The position numbers were made by a program, and so were the translations under genes. The notes beneath the pieces are model-generated. The model saw only the letters and a list, made by a program, of their open reading frames with translations, was not told where the DNA came from and did not search any database. Positions 1 through 7,125 of a DNA stretch of 13,555 nt are shown one piece after another. Numbering within the stretch: the stretch's first letter is position 1; every line of letters starts with the position of its first letter. The stretch comes from Acidobacteriota bacterium (GTDB lineage: Bacteria > Acidobacteriota > Thermoanaerobaculia > Gp7-AA8), in contig QHVX01000027.1 of the NCBI GenBank assembly GCA_003222375.1, positions 1 through 13,555 on the forward strand, given 5' to 3'.

Positions 1-45
1 TATCACCGGGCGAGATTTGACTGGAAACCTCCTCAAGTAAAAGCT

Positions 46-152
46 GAATGCAGAACGCAGAACGCAGAACGCAGAATGCAGAATTTAGAATGAAGAAAGC
101 GTGAAGGTTCTGGTTTCTTAATTCTTCATTCTGCGTTCTGCGTTCTGCATTC
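46..152. repeat. Composite inverted repeat of 7-bp CAGAACG-type units
   Basis: The left arm (46-97) is made of tandem copies of a 7-base unit close to GCAGAAC, decaying to GCAGAAT and ending in GAATGAAGAA. The right arm (122-152) is the reverse complement of two blocks of the left arm: 129-152 pairs perfectly with 46-69, and 122-131 pairs with 88-97. This leaves an 18-nt bulge (70-87) and a loop of about 24 nt. It lies downstream of the minus-strand gene ending at 214, and just after a possible plus-strand stop codon at 38-40, so a bidirectional terminator or mRNA-end structure fits. Such 3'-located repeats are often dispersed through a genome; that part is inference. No U-tract follows either arm. 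Confidence 0.8.
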
Positions 153-213
153 ATAAATCCCCGAGTAAAATGGAGCGTCGGACGATGGTCCCGCGCGGCG
201 GTGCGCACGATGG

Positions 214-1254
214 TCAGTGGCGGACAGGACGTCGTCGCGGCTCGCTCGCTTCGTTCAGCTTCATTACACCTTGGAAGCCGGCGACGCCATAAAGCTTTCC
301 GTTGGGGGCGAAGAAGACCTGGATGAAGTCGAGCTGCGACGGCGCTTGCGGGGCCGCGAGACCGTCATTCAGCGACTGCCAGGTCTGTCCTCCATCCATG
401 TTCCTCTTGACGCCGACGCCGCTGCCGCCGCCGAGGACGATCACGCCGCGCCGGATCGGATCGATCGCGATGGTCCACGCGGGGAAGACGCCGAATGGAT
501 TCCCGAGTTGGCGCCAAGTGTCGCCGCGGTCATCGCTCCGCCAGAAGCCTCCAAACGTGCTCGCGTACAACACGTCCGGTACGACGGGATCAAGCGCCAT
601 GCGAAAAATTGCGTCGCCCCCCGGCGGCGCGAGATCGGTCCATGTCAGCCCGCCATTCTGGCTGCGGCGGGAGATCGTGCCGGCTGCGTAGATCGTTCCG
701 CTGCCGAACGGATCGACGAATACCTGCTGGACGCCGATACCTTTGAAGAGAGCGAGCCAGTGCTGGCCGCCATCGCTTGACTTGGTGACGCCTCCCGAGG
801 CGGGAATGCAACTGGTGAGACAGGAGCGCCAATGCGCCGCGTACAGAATGCTGGAGTCCGACGGATCGACGGCGATATCGTTCAGGAGTCCTATGACCGC
901 TCCACTGAACTGATAGTGGACCCACGTCATCTCACCGTCGATGGAGCGATAGACGCTGAAGTCCAGCATGTCCCACGCCATCGCTGTGACGCGATTCGGC
1001 GCGCTCCGCTCGACAATGATTTTCCTCAGCCCTCCCGAGTTGAAGGGCAAGACACTCCAACTCTTGCCGCCATCCGTCGACTTGCTCATCCCCCCAACGA
1101 AGTAGGCATTGGCATACAGCGTGTCGGGAGCAAACGGATCGGCCGCCACAGCGCCGGTGCCGAGCGGCGCTTCGGTGGGCGTGAGTGCCACCCACGTGTC
1201 GCCGGCGAGGACAACGCTCGCGTGCAGGGCCAGAAGTAGAGTCGCGAAGCGCAT
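214..1254 (-). CDS. Secreted BNR/Asp-box repeat beta-propeller protein
   Basis: Exported protein of 346 residues with a Sec signal peptide (residues 1-18, hydrophobic core ATLLLALHASVVLA). The mature part carries six Asp-box motifs of the S-x-D-x-G-x-x-W type, at about residues 59-66, 104-111, 159-166, 198-205 (Asp replaced by Asn), 240-247 and 285-292. They are spaced 40-55 residues apart, as in sialidase-like or sortilin/Ycf48-like propellers. Asp boxes are structural turns and do not show catalytic activity. No sialidase Arg triad or FRIP motif is apparent, so a binding or scaffold role is more likely than glycosidase activity. The start is supported by AAAGGA four bases upstream. The C-terminus is a basic Arg-rich tail. 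The gene is divergent from the hydrolase at 1294/1303 with a gap of only 39-48 bp, so their promoters must overlap. The substrate is unknown. Confidence 0.8.
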   Translation of the reverse strand: MRFATLLLALHASVVLAGDTWVALTPTEAPLGTGAVAADPFAPDTLYANAYFVGGMSKSTDGGKSWSVLPFNSGGLRKIIVERSAPNRVTAMAWDMLDFSVYRSIDGEMTWVHYQFSGAVIGLLNDIAVDPSDSSILYAAHWRSCLTSCIPASGGVTKSSDGGQHWLALFKGIGVQQVFVDPFGSGTIYAAGTISRRSQNGGLTWTDLAPPGGDAIFRMALDPVVPDVLYASTFGGFWRSDDRGDTWRQLGNPFGVFPAWTIAIDPIRRGVIVLGGGSGVGVKRNMDGGQTWQSLNDGLAAPQAPSQLDFIQVFFAPNGKLYGVAGFQGVMKLNEASEPRRRPVRH

Positions 1255-1293
1255 ACAATCCTTTGTGAAGAAAGTGCGGCAGACCGTTACGAG

Positions 1294-2373
1294 ATGGTAG
1301 CCATGAATCAGACAACGCGGCGATCCATTTTCCCTCTCCTGCTGTTGCTGGTCAGCCCATCGGTCCTCGGCCAGTCAAAACCGGACGGCACGATCGTGGA
1401 CGATGTTGCCTGCCCGGCGAACACGGTCACTTCGTATGACCAATATATACAGCGCTCGCGACAGGCGTATGCCGAGGAGGTGGAGGCGGCGAAGCGGGAA
1501 GGGTTTACGATGGCGACGCCCGAAAAACTCAGCGACTGGCTTCTCGACCGTCGCGAGTGGGAGCGTCGCCGCGCGTACGCTGGATTCGAATGCCGGCACA
1601 TCAAATACGTCAGCGACGGGTTGAAGGTCAGCGGATATCTCTGGAAACCGAAAGACACCACCGGCGCACAGCGGCCGCTGATCATCTTCAACCGCGGCGG
1701 CAATCGGGAATTCGGGACCCTGTCACCGTGGATGTGGTCCGGCTTCTTTCCTTTTTTGGAGCAGGGCTTCGTGGTGGTTGGATCGCAGTATCGCGGAAAC
1801 GATGGCGGAGAAGGCCGCGAGGAATTCGGCGGTGCCGAGATTCGCGATGTCCTCAATCTCCTCCCGCTCGCCAAAGCCCTCGGCTATGTCGACATGAACA
1901 ATGTCTTCCTGTTAGGCGTCTCACGCGGAGGCATGATGGTTTATCTCGCTCTCAAGGAGGGAATGAACGTCAATGCCGCTGCCGTGATGAGCGGAGTCAG
2001 CGACGTTCCGGCATTGGTCAAGGACAGACCGGAGATGCGCGAGCACGTCCTCAAAGAGCTGATTCCGGATTTCGACAAGCGAGCTGACGAAGCGATGCGA
2101 GAGAGATCGGCGATTTACTGGGCGGATCGCATCAATGTGCCCGTGCTCATCCTGCACGGTGCAGCGGACTGGCGGGCCGATGCCGGCCAGGCGCTGGGCA
2201 TCGCGCAGAAGCTGCACGAGAAGCACAAGACTTATGAGCTGATCGTCTATGCCGGCGACAATCACGGCCTGCTGATGCACCGCGCCGAGAGCGACCGGCG
2301 CATCGTCGACTGGTTCAAGGAACACTTGCGCAGTGATCGGCGCGTCGATGCGAGGAACGCGCACCCGAGGTGA
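1294..2373 (+). CDS. Secreted alpha/beta hydrolase, prolyl-oligopeptidase (S9)-like
   Basis: Protein of 359 residues (356 if the ATG at 1303 is used, which gives the more usual signal peptide start MNQTTRRS). The signal peptide runs to about residue 26 (VLG/Q). The C-terminal half is an alpha/beta-hydrolase fold of the S9 type. The nucleophile elbow is GVSRGG with Ser210, the acid is Asp292 in HGAADW, and the base is His324 in GDNHGL. The oxyanion region is marked by NRGGN (133-137) and YRGNDGGEG (167-175). The N-terminal 100 residues are helical and there is no propeller, so this is a single-domain S9-like peptidase or esterase and not a full dipeptidyl peptidase. It probably acts in the periplasm or outside the cell on a peptide or ester. 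The 3' end is convergent with the HxlR gene, 10 bp away. The fold is secure; the substrate is not known. Confidence 0.85.
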   Translation: MVAMNQTTRRSIFPLLLLLVSPSVLGQSKPDGTIVDDVACPANTVTSYDQYIQRSRQAYAEEVEAAKREGFTMATPEKLSDWLLDRREWERRRAYAGFECRHIKYVSDGLKVSGYLWKPKDTTGAQRPLIIFNRGGNREFGTLSPWMWSGFFPFLEQGFVVVGSQYRGNDGGEGREEFGGAEIRDVLNLLPLAKALGYVDMNNVFLLGVSRGGMMVYLALKEGMNVNAAAVMSGVSDVPALVKDRPEMREHVLKELIPDFDKRADEAMRERSAIYWADRINVPVLILHGAADWRADAGQALGIAQKLHEKHKTYELIVYAGDNHGLLMHRAESDRRIVDWFKEHLRSDRRVDARNAHPR

Positions 2374-2383
2374 GCGATTTGCC

Positions 2384-2863
2384 TCATCGAGGCCGGGGTC
2401 TTTTCCGCTCCTGAAGTTTTTCGAGCACCGCAGTCTTTCGGGCCCTGACGTCCTGAGGGCGCGGAGTCTCGCCGCACCTCTTGCAATACAGGTTCTCCTT
2501 CACGTGACCGCCGCACGCCTCGTGCTCATAGACGATCGGTGGTCCGTCGGGCGCGGCCCAGCGGTCGCCCCATTCCGTCAGCGCGATGATCACCGGTTTG
2601 AAATCCAGACCCTTTTTCGTCAGGTGATACGTCGCAAACCCCTCAGCACCACCCGAGGTGGCCATGAGGCCTTCCTCCACGAAGCGCTCCAGCCGCGCGG
2701 CGAGAACGTTGGGCGCGATGTCGAGGCTCTTCTGAAAATCGGTGAAGCGCGTCATGCCCGCGAAGGCCGCGTTGCGGAGGATGAGCAGACTCCAGCGCTC
2801 TCCGACGATCTCCAGCGCGCGGGCCGCCGAGCAGACTTCCTTGTCATAGGTCCGGCCTAGCAT
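2384..2863 (-). CDS. HxlR-family winged-helix transcriptional regulator
   Basis: DNA-binding regulator of 159 residues. Residues 8-105 match the HxlR/MarR-like winged helix: conserved N-terminal Cys11, the segment ALEIVGERWSLLILRNAAF, then RFTDFQKSLDIAPNVLAARLERFVEEGLM (recognition helix, 40-68) and the wing YHLTKKG (79-85). The C-terminal tail holds a small metal-binding-like cluster (His114, Cys117, His120, Cys127, Cys130 in a CxxH...CxxC arrangement) seen in a subset of this family. HxlR proteins act as dimers and often respond to thiol stress or reactive aldehydes. Cys11 is the family's usual redox sensor candidate. The gene is divergent from the DUF899-SDR operon and very likely controls it through the palindrome at 2884-2913. 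No strong Shine-Dalgarno precedes the ATG. Confidence 0.93.
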   Translation of the reverse strand: MLGRTYDKEVCSAARALEIVGERWSLLILRNAAFAGMTRFTDFQKSLDIAPNVLAARLERFVEEGLMATSGGAEGFATYHLTKKGLDFKPVIIALTEWGDRWAAPDGPPIVYEHEACGGHVKENLYCKRCGETPRPQDVRARKTAVLEKLQERKRPRPR

Positions 2864-2883
2864 TCTTGAATGATAACACTTGC

Positions 2884-2940
2884 GTGATGCAACTATTTCG
2901 TTACTTGCATCACACTAGTCTTGATGCTATCTTGATGCAA
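2884..2940. promoter_or_regulatory. Candidate HxlR operator: palindrome plus extra half-sites
   Basis: The 79-bp divergent region contains GTGATGCAA (2884-2892) and its exact reverse complement TTGCATCAC (2905-2913). Pairing continues inward (TA/TA), giving 11 of 12 matched bases per arm. Two further half-sites in direct orientation, TTGATGC at 2921-2927 and TTGATGCAA at 2932-2940, are 11 bp apart, one helical turn. The right arm coincides with a possible -35 (TTGCAT, 2905-2910), 17 bp from a possible -10 (TATCTT, 2928-2933) for the plus-strand operon. Binding here would block that promoter. The palindrome is seen directly. Its assignment to the adjacent HxlR regulator is inference from position and symmetry. 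Confidence 0.7.
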
Positions 2941-2942
2941 GC

Positions 2943-3773
2943 ATGTGCCCGATGTGCATCGCCACCGTAGCCTGGATCACCTCCACGAGCGGCATTGCTG
3001 CGCTGGTCGTCGCCAGGGTCGGCGGCAAAAAGGAGAAAAAGGATATGGAGTTACCGAAAGTCGTGTCCCGAGACGCGTGGCTGCTCGCACGAAAGGAGCT
3101 GCTCATCAAGGAGAAGGAATGGAGCCGGCAGCGTGACGCCCAGAGCGCGGAGCGTCGCAAGCTGCCCATGGTGCGGGTCGAAAAGGACTACGCGTTCGAC
3201 GGGCCGAACGGCCGCCGCACGCTTCTCGATCTGTTCGATGGCCGGCGTCAACTGATTGTCTACCACTTCATGTTCGACTCGGAGTGGGAGCAGGGATGTC
3301 CCGCCTGCTCCTTCGTCGCCGACCACTTCGACGGAGTGCTCCCCCACCTCGCCGCGCGCGACACCTCGTTCGCGGTGATCTCGCGCGCGCCGCTTGCGAA
3401 ACTCGAGCGCTTCAGGAAACGCATGGGATGGGGCTTTCCGTGGCTGTCGTCTTTCGGCAGCGATTTCAACTACGACTTCCAGGTCACCATCGACCAAGAA
3501 CATCCCGATTACAACTATCGCGACTACTACCCGATCGCCGACGCGATGGCTTCCAAGATGAAGGGGCCGCCTCCGGGCGAGGGGCAGGGCTTGAGCGTGT
3601 TTCTGCGCGACGGGAAGCAGGTCTGCCACGCCTACTCGACGTTCCAGCGCGGCCTCGATCCCTTCCTCAACACTTACAACTTCCTCGATCACACACCCCT
3701 CGGCCGTCAGGAAAACGGACTGCCGATGTCGTGGGTGCGCTATCACGACACGTATCAGGAGAACGGAAAATGA
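2943..3773 (+). CDS. DUF899 thioredoxin-like protein with N-terminal CPMC membrane segment
   Basis: Reading from ATG 2943 gives 276 residues. Residues 1-34 form a short hydrophobic module starting MCPMC, with a Cys-Pro-x-Cys pair, a hydrophobic stretch (about 7-25) and a basic end (GGKKEKK). Residues 35-276 are a complete DUF899 domain: PKVVSRDAW, YHFMF, the CPAC redox motif (Cys119-Cys122), GSDFNYDF and YNFLDHTP. DUF899 proteins have a thioredoxin-like fold and are inferred to act in thiol redox reactions. A second in-frame start, ATG 3045, has AGGAG at 3031-3035 and would give the normal 242-residue DUF899 protein. Start 2943 has no obvious Shine-Dalgarno and lies close to the predicted transcription start, so it may be leaderless. 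Both starts may be used. The stop overlaps the SDR start by 4 nt. Confidence 0.9.
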   Translation: MCPMCIATVAWITSTSGIAALVVARVGGKKEKKDMELPKVVSRDAWLLARKELLIKEKEWSRQRDAQSAERRKLPMVRVEKDYAFDGPNGRRTLLDLFDGRRQLIVYHFMFDSEWEQGCPACSFVADHFDGVLPHLAARDTSFAVISRAPLAKLERFRKRMGWGFPWLSSFGSDFNYDFQVTIDQEHPDYNYRDYYPIADAMASKMKGPPPGEGQGLSVFLRDGKQVCHAYSTFQRGLDPFLNTYNFLDHTPLGRQENGLPMSWVRYHDTYQENGK

Positions 3774-4498
3774 ACATCACAGGCAAAACAATTCTTGTCA
3801 CCGGAGCCAATCGCGGTATCGGGCGAGCCCTTGTGGACGAAGCATTGAAGCGCGGCGCCCGGCGCGTCTATGCCGGAACGCGCCAGCCGCTGACGCATCC
3901 CGACGCGCGCGTCACGCCTTTGACGCTCGACGTCACGAACGCTGCGCAGATTCAGGCAGCAGTCGAGAAAGTCGCATCGCTCGATATCCTCATCAACAAC
4001 GCCGGCGTCGCGCTCTACGATGATCTGAGCGATCGCGCGGTGATCGAACAGCATCTGGCCGTCAATCTCTTCGGACCGTACAGCGTGACGCAGGCCTTAC
4101 TGCCGCTACTGACGCGTTCGCGAGGTGCCGTCGTGAACGTGCTGTCGGTGGCGGCTTTGGCTCCGTTCGCGCCGATCGCGGCGTACTCGATCTCAAAGGC
4201 GGCCGCGTTATCGCTGACGCAATCGCTGCGCGTTCTCCTGGCAGCACGTGGCGTGAGCGTTCACGCCGTCCTGCCCGGCCCTGTCGATACCGACATGAGT
4301 CGAGGGATCGACATTCCAAAGAGCTCTGCGGAGTCGGTCGCCCAAGGCATTCTCGATGGAGTGGAGCGAGGAGACGAGGAGATCTTCCCTGATCCGATGT
4401 CAGGATCCATCGCCGAGAGCTGGCGCAACGGCGCGGCCAAGACGCTCGAGCGCGGGAATGCGGCGCTGCTGGAAGCACAGGCCACGAGATCACCGTAA
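3770..4498 (+). CDS. Short-chain dehydrogenase/reductase (SDR)
   Basis: Classical NAD(P)-dependent SDR of 242 residues. The dinucleotide-binding motif TGANRGIG is at 11-18, NNAG at 76-79, catalytic Ser126, and the YxxxK pair Tyr139/Lys143 (YSISK); PGPVDTDM follows at 169-176. Arg15 in the glycine loop and Arg38 near the end of beta2 suggest NADP(H) preference. It begins at the ATG overlapping the DUF899 stop (ATGA) with AGGAGA about 8 bases upstream, so translation is coupled. The open frame extends far upstream inside the DUF899 gene, but that part is out-of-frame shadow. Co-transcription with a thiol-redox DUF899 protein under a HxlR regulator suggests reduction of a reactive carbonyl or quinone. 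The substrate is inference. Confidence 0.93.
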   Translation: MNITGKTILVTGANRGIGRALVDEALKRGARRVYAGTRQPLTHPDARVTPLTLDVTNAAQIQAAVEKVASLDILINNAGVALYDDLSDRAVIEQHLAVNLFGPYSVTQALLPLLTRSRGAVVNVLSVAALAPFAPIAAYSISKAAALSLTQSLRVLLAARGVSVHAVLPGPVDTDMSRGIDIPKSSAESVAQGILDGVERGDEEIFPDPMSGSIAESWRNGAAKTLERGNAALLEAQATRSP

Positions 4499-4518
4499 AA
4501 TCGCCATCGATGGCGATT
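4499..4518. terminator. Perfect 20-bp palindrome just after the SDR stop
   Basis: The bases immediately after the TAA of the SDR gene read AATCGCCATC followed by its exact reverse complement GATGGCGATT. As RNA it can fold into an 8-bp stem with a 4-nt loop. It is not followed by a T-run, so an intrinsic terminator is unproven. It could be an mRNA-end hairpin or a dimer-binding site upstream of the esterase gene. The rest of the gap to 4651 contains only a direct repeat GATAACGT (4626-4633 and 4636-4643) ahead of the next start. Confidence 0.5.
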
Positions 4519-4651
4519 CTGCGTCTGCACCACGTTCAATTGGCTGCACTCGACGGACGGCGAGCGTGCGGGTTGTCGTCGGCGCCGCGCGGAATGGGTT
4601 GGCGTCCGCGATCCCGGTAGACGCGGATAACGTGCGATAACGTAAGCATCA

Positions 4652-5617
4652 ATGATGCGTCGCGTCATCATCGTCGCGGTTCTTGTCTTCGTGTTGGCGC
4701 TTTTCGGCCTAGCTTTTTGGGAGCTGCGTGTGCCGAAGCCCGCGATGCCTCGACTCGCGGGAGAGCTGCGATCGTCAAGTCTCATCGTCAATGGCCGGCC
4801 GCGCACGTTTTCCTTTTATGTACCGCCGCGTCTCCGTCCGAATCCTCCCCTACTTCTCGTTCTGCATGGCTCGATGATGACCGGGAAGCGAATGCGAGCG
4901 GACACCGGATACGCGTTCGATGAGATCGCGGACCGCGAAGGTTTTCTGGTCGCGTATCCGAATGGATATGGTGGCTACTGGAACGACTGTCGCCATGTAG
5001 GCGATTACGAAGCGAAGCGGCTCGGGATCAATGACGTCGCTTTTCTCAGAACATTGGTCGATTGGTTTCGGCGCGAATACCACATTGCCACGAACGAAGT
5101 GTTCGCGGTGGGCGCTTCGAACGGCGCATCGATGTGTTATCGGCTGGCGCTCGAAGCACCGGACCTCGTGCGCGGGATTGCGGCGATCTCGGCGAGCCTG
5201 CCCACGAAGGAAAACCAGGCGTGCACCGCGTCGGGCCGGCCTGTCGCGACGATCATCGTGAACGGCACCGACGATCCACTCAATCCGTATGGCGGCGGCC
5301 GTGTCGCTCTATTCGGAATTTTCATTCGGCGAGGTAATGTGCAGTCGACGCTCGCGACGGCAACCTACTGGGCGAATCTGGCGGGACACCGCGGACCTCC
5401 CGCCGTGCAGAATCTACCTGAGAACGATCCCACAGACGGGGCGACCGCAACGCGCTACCGGTGGTCTGGTGACAACGGGCCGCCCGTGGTTCTCCTGGCG
5501 ATCAACGGAGGCGGCCACACGATTCCGCATCCGACTGTCAGAGGCCCGCGACTTCTCGGTCGCACATGCCACGATTTTTCCGCTGCCAAGGAAATATGGG
5601 AGTTCTTTGCGCGCTGA
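4652..5617 (+). CDS. Membrane-anchored PHB depolymerase/feruloyl esterase-like hydrolase (LpqC type)
   Basis: Protein of 321 residues. The N-terminus (residues 5-24) is an uncleaved-looking signal anchor, followed by a single alpha/beta-hydrolase domain of the poly(3-hydroxybutyrate) depolymerase/CE1 esterase group. Visible features are the oxyanion HG at 72-73, AYPNGYGGYWND (101-112), the nucleophile Ser156 in GASNG, the acid in NGTDDP (Asp207 or Asp208) followed by NPYGGG, and His289 in GGGHT. The C-terminal DFSAAKEIWEFF is also typical of the family. It should hydrolyse ester bonds in the periplasm or at the surface, on a polyester, feruloyl-sugar or acetyl-sugar substrate that sequence alone does not fix. 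Two ATG codons stand in tandem (4652, 4655), with no strong Shine-Dalgarno. Its stop is one base before the next reading frame. Confidence 0.87.
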   Translation: MMRRVIIVAVLVFVLALFGLAFWELRVPKPAMPRLAGELRSSSLIVNGRPRTFSFYVPPRLRPNPPLLLVLHGSMMTGKRMRADTGYAFDEIADREGFLVAYPNGYGGYWNDCRHVGDYEAKRLGINDVAFLRTLVDWFRREYHIATNEVFAVGASNGASMCYRLALEAPDLVRGIAAISASLPTKENQACTASGRPVATIIVNGTDDPLNPYGGGRVALFGIFIRRGNVQSTLATATYWANLAGHRGPPAVQNLPENDPTDGATATRYRWSGDNGPPVVLLAINGGGHTIPHPTVRGPRLLGRTCHDFSAAKEIWEFFAR

Positions 5618-5618
5618 G

Positions 5619-6057
5619 ATGCACGACCGCCACGATTACATCGGCACGCCGGCAAAGGCGCCGATGCATCCTCTCCTCCACGCGCTGATCAAGCTGGCCA
5701 TCCTGTACGTCGCGGTCTACGCGATCTGCTTCGCCGTCGAAGGCGCGATGCGCAGTCGAAGGCGCTGGTCGAGCGGCAAAAGCGCATCGACGCGATGAAC
5801 AACGATCTCGCATACGACATCTACCTCGTGATCGTTCTCTTCGGGACGCCGATCGCGATTGTCGTCGTGATCATCCACGACATCCGGCTGGTCAATCGCC
5901 TGACGGGACGCGTGTGGTATCCCGTCCGATGTGGCTCCTCGGAATGGTCATTCTGCTCGGCGGCGGCCTCACGGTTCTCATCGGCCCGTTCGTGAAAGCG
6001 CAGCACTTCTACGATCGCGTCAGCCCGGCGGAGCTGATCCAGTCCATCAGACGCTGA
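5619..6057 (+). pseudogene. Small three-helix membrane protein, reading frame broken twice
   Basis: Three short frames join into one plausible protein of about 146 residues. Frame A (ATG 5619, 59 codons to 5798) has one transmembrane helix (about residues 25-43). After 5750 the better coding continues in the next frame, with a helical charged segment (QSKALVERQKRIDAM) running into the ORF that starts at 5795 (ends 5995) and a second helix (about 68-86). After 5926 coding moves to the frame with ATG 5929, ending at 6057, with a third helix (about 105-125) and a clean tail (FVKAQHFYDRVSPAEL). Each change equals loss of one base, at about 5751-5752 and 5927-5928. It could be a true pseudogene, two sequencing deletions, or less likely three overlapping mini-genes. 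The function is unknown. It follows the esterase by one base and precedes another membrane protein. Confidence 0.6.
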
Positions 6058-6074
6058 TCTGCTAACCTTTTTCC

Positions 6075-6857
6075 GTGGCAACCGTGCCGCTCGATGCGGC
6101 CGTCAATCAGAAGCGCATCGCGGCCGCGCTGCAGCATCGCTTCTTTCTGCGCGCGCACATGACCGCCATCCTGACCGCCACGATCCTGGTCGGCCTCGGC
6201 GTCACTCGCCTACTCTTCCTCGCGCACGTCAACGTCTTCGCGATCCGCTACGGCGTCGCGGTGATCGCGGCCTACGCCGCGTTTGTCGGATTCATCAAAG
6301 TGTGGCTGTGGTACGTCGACTACTGCCGGCGCGGCGCTTCGGGCGACTGGCTCGACTGCGTCAATTTCTCGAGCGGCGGAAGCACCAGCAGTAGCAGCGG
6401 CTCATTGAGCTTCAGCGGAGGCGGCGGAAAATTCGGTGGCGGAGGCGCGACCGGAAGCTGGGCGTCGGAAAGCAATGTCCAACCCGCTCCGATCGTCGTG
6501 GCGACATCCAAATCATCTTCGAAAAGCTCCAGCGGCGGTGGCGACGACATCGGCGAGCTGATTGTGGTGCTTCTGATCATCGCGCTGGTGTGCGCGATCA
6601 TCGCGTCGTTCGTCTGGATCGTGTGGGCCGCGCCGGCGATTCTGAGCGAAGTCGTGTTCAACGCCGCGCTGGCGGGAGCGCTGGCGCGTCACGCGCATCG
6701 GGCAACGCATGGCGAATGGATCGGCGGCGTGATCAAGAAGACCGCCATCCCATTCGTTTTGATCCTGGCGCTGGCCGTCACGATGGGATGGTGGGCGCAG
6801 CACATCTGTCCGCGCGCGCTGCGCCTCACCGATGCGTTGCACTGCCGGCGTCAATAG
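6075..6857 (+). CDS. Uncharacterised four-helix membrane protein with Ser/Gly-rich loop
   Basis: Protein of 260 residues with a probable GTG start at 6075, 17 bp after the previous frame; there is no strong Shine-Dalgarno. Hydrophobic segments lie at about 29-50, 60-82, 160-190 and 223-242. Between the second and third helix is a low-complexity loop (97-156) dominated by Ser and Gly, containing SFSGGGGKFGGGGATGSW. This resembles the C-terminal tails of YgcG/TPM-domain and DUF2207 proteins, but here it is internal. Several Trp/Tyr residues precede it (VWLWYVDY). No enzyme motif is seen. The gene probably belongs with the preceding membrane protein. Its last 7 bases overlap the convergent lipoprotein gene. 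The function is unknown; membrane location is the only firm statement. Confidence 0.75.
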   Translation: MATVPLDAAVNQKRIAAALQHRFFLRAHMTAILTATILVGLGVTRLLFLAHVNVFAIRYGVAVIAAYAAFVGFIKVWLWYVDYCRRGASGDWLDCVNFSSGGSTSSSSGSLSFSGGGGKFGGGGATGSWASESNVQPAPIVVATSKSSSKSSSGGGDDIGELIVVLLIIALVCAIIASFVWIVWAAPAILSEVVFNAALAGALARHAHRATHGEWIGGVIKKTAIPFVLILALAVTMGWWAQHICPRALRLTDALHCRRQ

Positions 6858-7063
6858 CGCCAGCGTCCGGCGATCCACACGCGATGGAAGCCAACGCGCT
6901 CGTAGTGCGCGGGAATCCAGACTGCGCCGATCCGAGGAGGAACGACCCACACGCCTTCCACGAGGACCATTCCGGGGCGCGGCGGACGCGCGACGACGGC
7001 GGTGGTGCAGGCGGCGGTTGATAAGCTGAGGGCAAGGAGCACTGCTGTCATTGTTCGTTTCAT
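6851..7063 (-). CDS. Small putative lipoprotein with WxxGxW/YxWxxG-type repeats
   Basis: 70 residues from ATG 7063. The open frame extends further upstream, but MKRT followed by a hydrophobic core (MTAVLLALSLSTAAC) is clearly the signal peptide start. Cys19 in STAAC is a possible lipidation site, although the -3 Thr is not the usual Leu. The mature part has spaced motifs GVWVVPP (37-43), AVWIPAHY (47-54) and VWIAGRWRY (62-70), the pattern of the WxxGxW (YxWGxW) repeat family of small envelope proteins. It probably sits in the outer membrane or periplasm; no activity is known. It overlaps the upstream membrane gene by 7 bp tail to tail and lies downstream of the kinase, separated from it by the inverted repeat at 7126-7185. 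Confidence 0.75.
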   Translation of the reverse strand: MKRTMTAVLLALSLSTAACTTAVVARPPRPGMVLVEGVWVVPPRIGAVWIPAHYERVGFHRVWIAGRWRY

Positions 7064-7125
7064 GCAGAAGAGACGATCGATGCGCGCCGCGTGTTGACGC
7101 GCACTGGTGATGCCGATCACGGGAA

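Noticed and set aside
2..40. Open frame ending in TAA at 38-40 (last residues TGRDLTGNLLK), a possible 3' end of a plus-strand gene.
   Set aside because: Only 12 codons are visible, too few to support a gene. It would fit a convergent arrangement with the repeat behind it.
46..152. Repeat units at 46-152 as a CRISPR array.
   Set aside because: Units are 7 bp without spacers and arranged as an inverted repeat; no cas genes nearby.
217..780. Plus-strand frames of 187 and 129 codons opposite the Asp-box gene.
   Set aside because: Arg/Ala-rich antisense shadows with no domain; the minus-strand frame has a signal peptide and repeated Asp boxes.
3051..3746. 231-codon minus-strand frame opposite DUF899.
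   Set aside because: His/Arg/Glu-rich antisense composition, no recognisable domain, and it opposes a clear conserved gene.
3284..3769. N-terminal extension of 162 codons in the SDR frame.
   Set aside because: It lies out of frame inside the DUF899 gene, and the SDR motif begins right after the ATG at 3770 with its own AGGAGA.
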